NCBI GenBank assembly: GCA_903813345.2
Contig: CAIIXF020000006.1
Coordinates: forward strand, 4,173,096 to 4,237,095
DNA: 64,000 nt
Direction of reading: 5' to 3'
Source: Owenia fusiformis
Taxonomy: Eukaryota > Annelida > Polychaeta > Sabellida > Oweniidae
This document shows, in pieces, positions 10,898-21,344 of the stretch. The notes below the pieces were generated by a model. The model had not been told where the DNA came from and ran no database searches. It saw only the letters and a program-made list of their open reading frames with translations. The stretch's first letter is position 1; the number at the start of each line of letters is the position of its first letter. The translations under genes and the position numbers were made by a program.

Positions 10898-13800
10898 ATG
10901 ACAACAAAACTTAACGCAATTACTCTCAATGTGAGAGGTCTTAATAAAGCCAGAAAACGCATGAACATATTTAGGTGGTTAAAAAATCAGAAATTCGACA
11001 TAGTCTTTTTACAAGAAACGTATAGCCTGAGGAAAACAGAACAGAAATGGAAAAATGAATGGAATGGCATAGCTAAGTTTTCACATGGAACTGTACATAG
11101 CAAGGGAGTTTTGATTCTGATATCTGATAGGGTTGACGCAACCATTGTAGAAGAGAAAATTGACAAACAAGGAAGATATGTCCTATTAAATGTAGAAATA
11201 GACGGGAATCTATACTGCTTATTAAATTTATATGCACCAAATGATAGGAACCAGCAATTAGATTTTTTTGAAAATATAAGTAATATGATAAACAATAATA
11301 ATCCAAATATTGAGAACATTTTATGTGCAGGTGATTTTAATTGTTCACTTTCAGAAATAGATAAAAAAGGAGGAAGACCTGTAAATGAAAAGCATCACGT
11401 TATTGATAAAATTCTTAATCTAATAGAAACTAATAATTTAATTGATGTCTGGAGAAATCAGCACCCACTGGAGAAACGTTTTACTTGGAGTGATAAAGCC
11501 TGCAAGGTACAATGTCGATTAGACTACTGGCTTGTAAGCTCTACTTTAATGGACCAACTACAAACAAATATCATATGGGGCCCCTCCTCTGACCATCATG
11601 CAGCTGTTTTAAACTACACTCCTAAGGACTTCAAAGAACGTGGACCAGGTTTCTGGAAATATAATGCTATGTTTGATAGAGACCCCAAATACTTAGAGGG
11701 CATGCAAAAAGTAATTGAGGAAGCAAAAATAAAATATATTGATGTAACTGACTCAGGACTGAAATGGGACATGATTAAAATGGAAATTAGATTAGAATGT
11801 TTGAAATTCAGTAAGAACAAGGCCAGAGAAAGGAAAAATGAAGAGAAAGAAGCTTTGGTTAAATTGAATAAAGCACAGTTGGAATTAGATAAAAATAAAA
11901 ATGAGAACACTTTAATGCAATACAATAGATCGAAACTTAAGGTTGAAATAATACAAGATAGACGAACAAGGAGCAGTATGATAAGGAGCAAAGCAAACTG
12001 GTGTGAATATGGAGAAAAATCTAGCAAGTATTTTCTGAACTTAGAAAAAAACAATTTTACAAAAAAGGTAATTAACTCAATATATAACAAGCAGGGAAAG
12101 TTAGTAACAGAAAGTTCAAAAATATTAGAAACAGAAAGACAATTTTATAAAGATTTGTACAGTAAAAGAGAAAGCAATCCACAATATGAAAGGGAATTTT
12201 TAAATGATAATATACCAACAATAAGTGAGGAAGATAAGAATAGTTGTGAACAACAGTTAACTGAAAAAGAATGCTTACATGCCTTAAAATCATTTAAGAA
12301 AAATAAAACCCCAGGCTGTGATGGGTTAACAGTTGAATTTTACCTTACATTTTGGGATTTCATCAAAGAGGATTTGATTAAAAGTTTTAATTTCTTATTA
12401 ATAAAGGGAGAAGCATCAATATCACAAAAAAGAGGCATCATCTCACTTATTCCTAAGAAAAATAAAAATAAACAGCATTTAGAAAATTGGAGACCTATTA
12501 CCCTTTTAAATTATGATTATAAAATTTGCACAAAGGTACTTAGTGATAGACTCAGGAAAATTTTACCAAAAATCATACACGAAGATCAAACTGGCTATGT
12601 AGAGGGTAGATTTATTGGACAAAGTATACGATTAATGAAAGATCTTATGGAATTTACCAAAGATAACAATAAGAATGGAATATTCCTGTTAATTGACTTC
12701 AAAAAAGCGTTTGACAGTATTAATTGGTCATTCATGTTGAAAACATTACAAAAATTTAATTTTGGTCCAATTTTCATTAATTTTATTAAGGCTCTTCATA
12801 ATAACCCTGAAAGCACAATTTTGAATAATGGGAAAGCATCTGAATTTTTTAAAATGGAGCGTGGTGTGCGACAAGGTGACCCAATATCAGGAATTCTATT
12901 TATAATGGTTGCAGAAGTATTGAGTATAGCATTAAGGTCAGATAAAGATATAGAAGGTATCAACATAACAAATGAAATTGAAGCTCGGGTGACACAATAT
13001 GCTGACGATACAACAGTATTCATTAAAGATGAAGCATCAGCAAAACGAGTAATGGAAATATTAGAAAACTTTGAAAAGTGTTCAGGTCTACAAATTAATA
13101 AGAACAAGACAGACGCTATGTGGGTAGGAGCAAAACGGGAGAGTTCTGATACTGTTTTAGACATTAAACCCAAAGCAGCAGTGAGTGCACTTGGTGTCAC
13201 ATTTTCTTACAATCAAGTTGAAGTGAACAATAGTGTATATACTAAAGTAGAAGCCATGAAAAGTAAACTGAATATTTGGAAACAAAGAAACTTAACTTCT
13301 GAAGGAAAAATTAAAATAATTAAATCATTAGGTATCTCACAGCTAACATTTTTAAGTGCAGTACAATATATTCCTGAGAACATAATAAATGATATCAATA
13401 AAGCAATTTTTGAATTCTTGTGGAATAAAAAGCCTCCTAAAGTTAAAACCAAAGCTATAATTGCGCCAATTGAGGAAGGTGGTCTTAAAATGATTGATTA
13501 TCATTTAATGGATAAAGCCATTAAAGGCGTTTGGATAAATAGGTTTAAAAAGAATAAATTAACAACCTGGATGACCATACCCCTGGCATATCTTGGACAA
13601 AGTGGTGGCAAATTCTTGTTTGACTGCAACTTCAATACAAATTTCTTAAACTTAAATTATTTGCCAAAATTTTATGTAAAAATGCTAGATGTTTGGGCTT
13701 CCTTTAACGAAAATAAAATTGAAACATGGGAAGATGTTAAACTTCAATATATATGGAACAACAAACACATAAAGGTGAATAACAAGTCAATTTTCTATAA

Positions 13801-14596
13801 AGAATGGCATGCTGCAGGAATAAACAAAATAAATGATCTTCTTAATAGAGATGATTCTTTTAAAACTAACGAATCTTTAAGTGAAGAATTTGGTATTAAA
13901 ATAGATTTCATGAAGTATAGAGGAATAGTAAGTGCTATCCCAAACTTATGGAAGTTATTAAAAAATAGTCCTGCAACAAAAAGCAGCTTTCAAAAACCAA
14001 AAGATGTTACCTGTAAAAACATATATAAAAATTTATTAGATAAAGAATATGAAAAACCTACATCATTAAATAAATGGTTATCTATGGGAATACAGGAGGA
14101 AGATATGAAATATTATTATACAATGGCCAGAAATATAACTTTAGAAACAAAGTTATGGTCATTTCAATATAAAATTCTTATGAATACATTAACATGCAAC
14201 TCTCAATTACAAAAAATGAAAATAATAGACTCTAGCAAATGTCCATGGTGTGAAGAAGTGCAAGATATGAACCACTTACTATTAAACTGTAAATTAGTTA
14301 AAGACATATGGAAACGTTTTAAGGAATGGTGTACTAATACTGAATTGATAAAAATAAATGATCTTTCCAAAACTGATATTCTACTAGGATGTAAACAAAC
14401 TGATGCAAATATTCATAACGGACTAAATCTTTTTATCTTAATAATGAAATATGTTATTTACAAAGCATATATTGATGAAAAGGTTCCATACTTTGTTTAT
14501 TTCACAAATTACGTAAGGCAGTACCTCGAAAGTATAGAATTTATTAAATATAAGAAATATGCTGCTGACGTAAGAGTTTTATTGAATAAAATGTAA
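10898..14596 (+). CDS. LINE ORF2: APE-type endonuclease plus reverse transcriptase
   Basis: An uninterrupted 1232-residue protein that would nick target DNA and copy the element RNA by target-primed reverse transcription. The N-terminal apurinic-like endonuclease shows NVRGLN (residues 11-16), LQETY (E40), GDFN (D146, N148) and SDHH (231-234, the catalytic D-H pair). The reverse transcriptase follows: GCDGL, WRPITLLN, LIDFKKAFDS (first catalytic D at 600), RGVRQGDPISG and YADD (701-704). The C-terminal part carries a zinc-binding C-x2-C...H-x4-C motif beginning CPWCEE at about residue 1115. The length and the EN-RT-zinc order fit the L1/Tx1 group. The start ATG is the first in frame and lies just before the endonuclease fold. 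All key residues are present, so this copy could be recently active if ORF1 is not needed or is supplied elsewhere. Confidence 0.95.
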   Translation: MTTKLNAITLNVRGLNKARKRMNIFRWLKNQKFDIVFLQETYSLRKTEQKWKNEWNGIAKFSHGTVHSKGVLILISDRVDATIVEEKIDKQGRYVLLNVEIDGNLYCLLNLYAPNDRNQQLDFFENISNMINNNNPNIENILCAGDFNCSLSEIDKKGGRPVNEKHHVIDKILNLIETNNLIDVWRNQHPLEKRFTWSDKACKVQCRLDYWLVSSTLMDQLQTNIIWGPSSDHHAAVLNYTPKDFKERGPGFWKYNAMFDRDPKYLEGMQKVIEEAKIKYIDVTDSGLKWDMIKMEIRLECLKFSKNKARERKNEEKEALVKLNKAQLELDKNKNENTLMQYNRSKLKVEIIQDRRTRSSMIRSKANWCEYGEKSSKYFLNLEKNNFTKKVINSIYNKQGKLVTESSKILETERQFYKDLYSKRESNPQYEREFLNDNIPTISEEDKNSCEQQLTEKECLHALKSFKKNKTPGCDGLTVEFYLTFWDFIKEDLIKSFNFLLIKGEASISQKRGIISLIPKKNKNKQHLENWRPITLLNYDYKICTKVLSDRLRKILPKIIHEDQTGYVEGRFIGQSIRLMKDLMEFTKDNNKNGIFLLIDFKKAFDSINWSFMLKTLQKFNFGPIFINFIKALHNNPESTILNNGKASEFFKMERGVRQGDPISGILFIMVAEVLSIALRSDKDIEGINITNEIEARVTQYADDTTVFIKDEASAKRVMEILENFEKCSGLQINKNKTDAMWVGAKRESSDTVLDIKPKAAVSALGVTFSYNQVEVNNSVYTKVEAMKSKLNIWKQRNLTSEGKIKIIKSLGISQLTFLSAVQYIPENIINDINKAIFEFLWNKKPPKVKTKAIIAPIEEGGLKMIDYHLMDKAIKGVWINRFKKNKLTTWMTIPLAYLGQSGGKFLFDCNFNTNFLNLNYLPKFYVKMLDVWASFNENKIETWEDVKLQYIWNNKHIKVNNKSIFYKEWHAAGINKINDLLNRDDSFKTNESLSEEFGIKIDFMKYRGIVSAIPNLWKLLKNSPATKSSFQKPKDVTCKNIYKNLLDKEYEKPTSLNKWLSMGIQEEDMKYYYTMARNITLETKLWSFQYKILMNTLTCNSQLQKMKIIDSSKCPWCEEVQDMNHLLLNCKLVKDIWKRFKEWCTNTELIKINDLSKTDILLGCKQTDANIHNGLNLFILIMKYVIYKAYIDEKVPYFVYFTNYVRQYLESIEFIKYKKYAADVRVLLNKM

Positions 14597-15088
14597 ACAA
14601 ATCTGTTTGTTTGTTATTTTTATTATTATCTTACAGACATAGCAACCTGGTAAGCATGAATGTAGATGTATGAATGTTTGCGAATGTGAGAGAATGGCGG
14701 AGAATGAATAATTACATCAATATCTTATTTTATGTTTAACTATAATTAACTGTAGAGTGCATATGCTGAAATGTACATATATATACACTATAAATTGCAT
14801 GTAATATATTTTTATATGAACATTAAAATATGGGTGAATGTATCATTTTATATTGTATGTCAATATTAAGTTAATACCCATTGTAATGTAATATTGGATG
14901 TAATTTTAAATATATTTTTAGAGGACTTATTATTATATTATTTGCTACAGGGTGTTCATGCTGCCATCTTAAGCAAACCCTATGTATGTAATAACCCCAC
15001 TGTCCACTTTCTGGGGAAGTTTGTACATTTTCTAAATTTATTGCAATAAAAAAAAAAAATAAAATAAAAAAAAAAAAAATAAAAAAAA
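14597..15088 (+). other. LINE 3' region and A-rich tail
   Basis: AT-rich untranslated region ending in a tract of A runs broken by single T bases (about 15,048-15,088), directly before the resumed minisatellite. Confidence 0.8.
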
Positions 15089-15103
15089 TCTTGTACTCTT
15101 GGA

Positions 15104-15740
15104 AATGGAGGTTCTACCCATCATAGAAGACTATTGTGGCTAAAGCCATATTATACTCTGATTGTTATACTCATAGACTAAACCATTTTCTCATATCTGG
15201 AGGCTGGACCTTCTCAGGGTCTGAAGGCTGTACCAATCTTAGACCCTGGAAACTGATCCCATATTATGTCTGGAGGCTGCACCATCTGAGACTGGAGACT
15301 CGTGAAGACTTACCCATCCTAGGCTCTGAATGCTATAGCAATCAGCTTTTGAAGGATCTACCATCTCTGGAGACAGATCCCATGTTATATCTAAAGGCTG
15401 TATCATCTAGGGGTCTGGAGACTGTACCATCTTAGACTCATAGAGGCTGTACCCATCCTAGGCTCTTAATGCTATAGCAATCATAGATTAAGAATTTTGT
15501 AGCATCTTTGACTCTTGATGCTGAATACATGTTACACTCTAGAGGCTGTACCATATTATATTCTTGAGACTGCACCCGTCTTATACTCTTGAGGCTATAC
15601 CATCTATGTACTATTTAGGATGAGCCAGCTTAGGCTCTTGTATCTGAACTATTCTATGGTCTAAGGCTCTACCATATTAAGCTATCGGATGATATGTTCT
15701 TGGTTTTGAAGCACATCATATATGCTGGGAGTTGAATCAT
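15104..15740. repeat. Degenerate ~30-bp minisatellite, right block
   Basis: Continuation of the 8870-10300 array with the same consensus (actctggaggctgtaccatc). It shows that the LINE landed inside an older array. Confidence 0.85.
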
Positions 15741-15771
15741 ATACCATGTTATAGAATAACATATTGCATTA

Positions 15772-16483
15772 CACTATCTGCGTTTATTATGGTCTGTTAC
15801 TATGGCAACCCTTGACCAATCAAGTACAGACTCGCCATATTAAAGAATAACATCAGTATCCATAAGCACTATAAATATCACTGTGACTGATTCTGTAGAA
15901 ATGTCATTTTTATGAATTCATCACCAAAAAGTACCACGCCCACTTTTGAGTAGAAAGAGTGGTAGTCACCTAATAGAATAGAGTACAGAGTCAAAGTTAT
16001 CATATAATTCATCATATTAATGATGCTATCTTATTAAACACTCCCCAAATATGTTTTTAGGGTAACTTAATGTTCATTTTTAAATGATTTGAAGAGAAAT
16101 GACAACATATATTATTATAGGAAGCTTCGGATTTACCTGAACTATTAAAGATTTGAGCAATTAAATTGTGTTGATATAGTAACCAATTGACCAATTGATA
16201 TCAAACTTGCTGTGACAACTAACTATATATATGTGCATGATCCCTGAAGATTTCATTGTGATTGAAGTTATATAACAGGAATTATTAATGTTTATCACAG
16301 TACCCCCTCATAAAATTACCCCAGGGGGTATAAATGGTGATTTTAAGGTTTTCCACTACTTAGATTTTTCTAGATTTTTAATATGTTGTTTTACTTACCA
16401 ATGGCTATTGATTACACCAGGTTTGCTCTGGTGTGCAATTATTTCATTTATTTATGAAAATTTACAGCGGTTTTACTGGAGTA
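15772..16483 (-). repeat. Right inverted arm of the large foldback element
   Basis: Reverse complement of 7907-8610. It ends in ttttactggagta, matching the left outer end tactccagtaaaa. Confidence 0.8.
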
Positions 16484-19089
16484 AGGTGAAACATGAACCG
16501 GTCCGATGAACTTTTAATTAACCTACGCCAATTATTTGATTGTTGAAATCAAACAAATAGTTAACAATGTGATTAAAATAGCACACTAGTGGCATTGTTC
16601 TAGTCCTGGAGATGACTGATCCAGGTCATTAATAAAAGATTAGAGCGACTGGCTATTTAATGTAATTACAAAATCAAGAAATGTATGATTAACATAGACT
16701 TTGTGATATTTTTTTTATTCATCTACTTGTATTTTTATAATATTGTTTTCAACATGCTAATGTGGCCGGTAAACCTTTATGCATAGAATCCAACTGAAAG
16801 AGCTTTTGTTGTTAGATACTATTTCGGTACAAACAAATTGAATAAAAAAACTGAGAATACTGGGAATATGATTGATTCCAACCAACCTGATCTCTATCTT
16901 AGGCACTGGCGGATGCATTTCATACAAGCTCGTATCTTACATGTACATGTAGCTATCATTTATACATCATTTGAAGCTGAAGTACTTCTTCATAGTTTAG
17001 CAACCGGAAGTCAACTTTTGGATCAAGTATCAAAGTCTGTCTTTGTTTGACGTTTCAGTTGATACCCATGCCAACAATTCAAATTAATTATATTAACAAA
17101 ATTAATTAATTTTACAAAACTCATAATCAATCCTATATTTCCAATTTCCAACTTATAAAGTAAATCAATATTTGTTGAAAAGATCACTTGAAAGTTGAAA
17201 TACGGGTAATGAGGCAAAGTAAAGAGATGGGAAATTAGACTTCTTCTTGACACTTTGACAAAATATGTCGTGAATAAAATATCATATGATTTATTCGTTC
17301 CATCAAGGAGACAATTTGACACGGCTATAATCAGTTTCTTACATCTTGAGTCTTCAGGCATGTTACACTATATATCCGAACGTTGTAATCAGAACCCTCA
17401 GAAATTGAACGAACACAATTATGAACAATTATGTAGGCGAATAAACGAGCATCTTTTTTAATCAACAAGACTCACATCATGCAATTATTTTTATGACAAT
17501 TGGGTACGTTATATCCGACCAATATTGATTCAAATCTTAATATTTGATTATACTGAGAGAATCCGTGTCGCGGATATTTGGCTGGATGGACAGAGAGGTG
17601 TCATAAGTACAATCGTTTATCATTACTGAAAATGAAAAGTGCTAACCAATTATGATAAAAATGCCAATATACATAATGTTATAAAATATATACTTGGTAT
17701 TGAATCAATTATTGTGGATTACTACTTTTGAAAGATTATTTATACTTGCATTTAGCCTTTTGCAGAATGAGATGGTCGCCAAATAATTTTGTGAAGCCCA
17801 AAGTTTAATATCTTTCCCGTCAAAGCACGCCTAAAAAGCTCTTAGAAAGATCACATTAAGTTTACAGTACGTGTTAACCCGTTCACACAAGATTTTAGCT
17901 CGTTCGAACTTAGCGAGAGCGAGTTTGACTATACTCCGTGGCAGTCTCAGTCATGAGATCAGTGTCACCTCTCAGGTCAATGCATGGGATGTTAAGTACT
18001 TGATTTCACTTGAATGGTCAATTTCTAAGTATTTCACTCAATTACGCCTCAATGTCCTTCAAAGATTCCTCACGCTACACGAAAACACAAACCAGTCTCA
18101 TGCCATCCTCCTAACAGTGACTATAATTTGGTTAAGCATAATAATCCCTCAAATGACTATTGACAAGATTGGAAACAGTTTCCTATTGTTACATGACGTT
18201 TAGTCAAACAAAGTAAACAATGAATAGCAGTAGCAGCACCCTACGTATTTGCCACAATTAATCTACTATGATTGGCAACTCTACATTTTGTAAATTAAAG
18301 CTCTGACAAGTGTATGTGATTTAATCACGAATGTGTGGTAAGAAACCTGAATCTTTATATAACAAAATCCAATGAATATAATGATAATATAATAAAGGTG
18401 ATAAACAGCGCGCGTTATTCTTGGTCTCTCGTGACAATCAACAGAAGCAGATGCTCAGCATCCGCTTTTTTATTCTTCCGCATGTCAGAGAAGCACTTTC
18501 GATTCATGTCTTTATTGAAGGACATCCGAAGCATCTGAGGCACCAATTTTGTTACTTCAATAATGTTCAATTGCCCCTTTCTCCAGATAATTCGTTTTTG
18601 AAAAATAAAAAATGTAATCAAACTTTGCGCAAGGTCGTAACCGCCTCCTTGGATTGCGTTGATCGATCACCTGCTAATATGGTAGCTGAAATGAGAATTA
18701 AATGAGAGTTCCATAAGCAGCATTGTAATATTTATTAATCTATTAACCTCAATAATCCAGATTCCTTTGAACTAACTGCAATTGATTTAACTTTCTGCGA
18801 AATGATTTGACTTTTCTGCGAAGTGATTAGCAAACACGGCTTGCCAGAACTTCCAAGGTTCCTACTTAATAAGCATAACAACACATTTTTATATTGACAT
18901 TAACCTTAAAACTACATCACCTGGTACATGTCGCACATTCTTATATTGCTTGTAAAGTGTCATAATAACAAGGTTGTTATCAACGGATGCAAGCCTTGTT
19001 TTTGTAACCTAGGGTGGCGTGGATCAAATAACATTCAGTGTTTCATTAGTTTCCAGTAATTTGACTTGTTATTAAATTAGCTTTATCCG
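16484..19089. other. Unannotated DNA
   Basis: Several short open frames (16838-17050, 17023-17361, 17871-18203, 18421-18705) lack domains, codon character and splice context. No repeats were recognised. Confidence 0.45.
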
Positions 19090-19135
19090 CACCAGTGGGG
19101 CCGTGGGCTCGATCCCCACCTGCAAGGACTGTTTT
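19090..19135 (+). other. tRNA-like T-arm, possible SINE remnant
   Basis: gtggg (19103-19107), ctcgatc and cccac (19115-19119) form a perfect 5-bp T-arm with a B-box-like ggctcgatccc, followed after 12 bases by a run of six T. No A-box, anticodon arm or pairing acceptor strand occurs at the right distance upstream, so this is not a tRNA gene. It could be a piece of a tRNA-derived SINE. Confidence 0.3.
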
Positions 19136-19228
19136 TTCGCACCATCCCTTAGCACAGGATTTCCTTTTGTGTTCTCAAACAAGATTCTTACACTGGGAGT
19201 AAGTGTCGCCGTTTCAAAATTATATGTA

Positions 19229-19376
19229 AAGCGTTTGATTACGTCATCATTTAATGCGCAGCTCCTTACATGTACGTCAATAAATGTGATATTCTTATAA
19301 ATTGTCATCTATATAGTAAGAATATCACAATTGGCGTATAAAGCTGCGCAATAAATGATGACGTAATCAAACGCTT
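19229..19376. repeat. Palindromic foldback element
   Basis: The left arm aagcgtttgattacgtcatc (from 19229) and the right arm gatgacgtaatcaaacgctt (to 19376) are inverted. The pairing continues inward through tgcgcagct/agctgcgca and gtgatattctta/taagaatatcac, leaving a loop of about 16 bases. A small non-autonomous element or hairpin. Confidence 0.8.
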
Positions 19377-20039
19377 AATAAGTTATACGTTATAGGGAAA
19401 TGATAAACATGCTGCAAGTGAGTTGCGAAATCTCACTATTACAACTCGAATTCGAGTATCATGGAAATCACGACGTCAACATTAAAGAACAATATAACAC
19501 CTAAAGGATGCATTTACATTTGACGTCTTGATTCATAAGTTCGAGGGATATACAAATGTGCAAAACCATTGTTTACATGTCTATGCGTCGTCAAGGCACC
19601 AATTTTACCAAATCAAGATCTTTCTTGATAGGAAAAATCAATATTCCGCAGGTGCAGTTTTTTACTTGAACATCGGCTTCCAATAAACTAATGAAGGAAA
19701 TTGAATTCCTGTACTGTTCCTTCAACATGATCGATGTTGCTTTGACATTTTGGGTAACTTCGTGTGAGCACCGAGTCAAAATTCCTCTAAATTCATTAGG
19801 TGTACGGTTTCAGTGCGAGCTAGCAAAATGTATATATTTCATAAGGAGAGAAAATGACATGCGTATACAGGCCTAGGAAAAACAAAATGTCTAATTTACT
19901 TATGCAAAGACTAAAGCGTCTCAATGTTTTGTCTTAGAAGTTCACTTGGAATTTGGTCATCATATCTCAAATCTTGTCGCATTGAAATGACAATCAAAAT
20001 AACATGATCTGTCCTTCACTAACATCCAATCAGAGTATA
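19377..20039. other. Unannotated DNA
   Basis: No supportable feature. Confidence 0.4.
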
Positions 20040-21344
20040 TAGTCCATGGTATGAAATCTCTAGGACGTCTAATAAAGGAGCTGGTAGCACACTATAGTGC
20101 AGCGATATTTGACCAAGTACATTAACGTACCTACATATGTTCCCTAATAATTTTTATTATAACCGCTCAATATACTTCTGGCTTTTAGACTGAATTATGC
20201 CTGCCATTATCAGAGGTCAAAAAATCACCAAAAAATAAAATCCCGATTTTTCACAATTTTGAGTACACAATGCAACAGAAAATAATACAAAATGATTTTA
20301 AATATATGATTTAGGTTTCTAAGCTATAAGTTTGAGGTCATTTTTCTTATCAATACCCAAAAATATGTAATCAGTGTATCGACGTTTTGTATTGTTTCTC
20401 AGGTATTAATAATATAAATGCTACAAATGAATCACTTTTACATTGGAATGACAAATGCTTAAATTATGCCTATTGCTCTTCCTTGACTAATTGGGACTAC
20501 AGCTAAAATTCTATTTCCCGTAGTTAGATATAGCCCAGTTGCTTATAAAACAATCATCAAGACTTGATCGAATTCATGAATAATTGAGAAAAATCGTTAT
20601 CATTATCTTCCTAAAATTTGATTGTATCCAGCGGTAAGGTCAAAGAAGAAACAGCCGTCAGAAAACTTGATGTTAGCCACAAGTAACGTCGAGGAAGAAT
20701 TGTAAGGCGTTCGATTGCATATGACTCTAATTGATTATTAGACATCCCCTTGGAATATATGAACATTCCAATACCTCTGCAACATTTAATTAGATATAAA
20801 TCTTACATATTTTTATTGTATTATGATTTTTAAAACATGAACAATAATTTGTTGTTAGACCCCTTGCGATGATATGGAAAAATTCTGGTAATAAGATGTT
20901 TTAAATGGTAAGAAAACTAATATGTTCCCAATCATAAGTTACCTAAATATTCCACACACTTTTGTTGAGGCTTGGCTCATATTTGAAATATCAAACCAAA
21001 TCTGAAAAACACACTTGCACAATTACACTAATTAAACACCGACATCAACGGTAAAATTAAATAGTATATTTTTAAATTATGATAATCTTTTTTTTGTTCG
21101 TATGCTTAGAATGACGGTCTGTGTCTTATAAAATGTATAAAAGTTCGAATCAAAATATTTACGTTTGTTGACCCCTTGTGATGAAAGACATTTTTCGACC
21201 CGAAAGCCGGAAGTTTTTTCAGCAAATGGTATTTTAAAAGAATCAATACATGAACACCTTAATAAATATTGCTTCAAATGTTGCTGCGCTATAGTGTGCT
21301 ACGGATCCTTCATATTCCGGAAGTCCGATATTCCGAATGGACTA
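20040..21344 (+). mobile_element. TIR element family 'tagtccat', copy A (1305 bp)
   Basis: It begins tagtccatggtatg and ends in its inverted form, atggacta. Subterminal inverted segments share gtagcacactatag followed by cgcagcaacat/cagcgatatt. It is flanked by ata on both sides (20037-20039, 21345-21347). Most of its length is repeated in inverted orientation at 35273-37784. It has no transposase frame, so it is non-autonomous. The boundary can also be read as TA plus gtccat, so the target duplication (TA or 3 bp) is ambiguous. Relative to copy B it has an extra ~140 bp near 21,005-21,145. Confidence 0.8.

Larger units (their letters stand above)
10316..15088 (+). mobile_element. L1/Tx1-like non-LTR retrotransposon, nearly 4.8 kb
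   Basis: The element consists of a ~580-bp leader, an intact ORF2 (10898-14596), a ~450-bp 3' region and an A-rich tail (about 15,048-15,088) after an AATAAA-like signal. The flanks tcttggactcttgga (10301-10315) and tcttgtactcttgga (15089-15103) match at 14 of 15 positions, as expected of a target duplication. The surrounding minisatellite unit contains a similar string, so part of this match may be coincidental. No ORF1 was found in the leader, so the copy is either 5'-truncated or of a type without ORF1. Confidence 0.9.
7907..16483. mobile_element. Very large foldback element (8.6 kb) with 0.7-kb inverted arms
   Basis: The left arm (about 7907-8610) and right arm (about 15772-16483) are inverted copies. 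Matching landmarks in order include tactccagtaaaa at the outer end, aaatctagaaaaatctaagt, aagtagtggaaaac, ggttaccatggcaacacaat against its right-arm counterpart, aaagtgggcgtgg, and gttgccatagtaacac near the inner end. The core is a degenerate minisatellite (8870-10300 and 15104-15740) split by an L1-like LINE (10316-15088). Without the LINE the element would be about 3.8 kb. No transposase frame is present. A possible 3-bp flanking match (agg) is too short to call a target duplication. Confidence 0.8.

Noticed and set aside
10987-13452. Minus-strand open frames inside the LINE ORF2
   Set aside because: Antisense shadows of the reverse transcriptase frame with no domains of their own.
17871-18203. 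110-codon plus-strand ORF
   Set aside because: No domain or splice context. Likely chance.
19103-19119. tRNA gene
   Set aside because: Only a T-arm is present. No A-box, anticodon arm or acceptor pairing at tRNA spacing.
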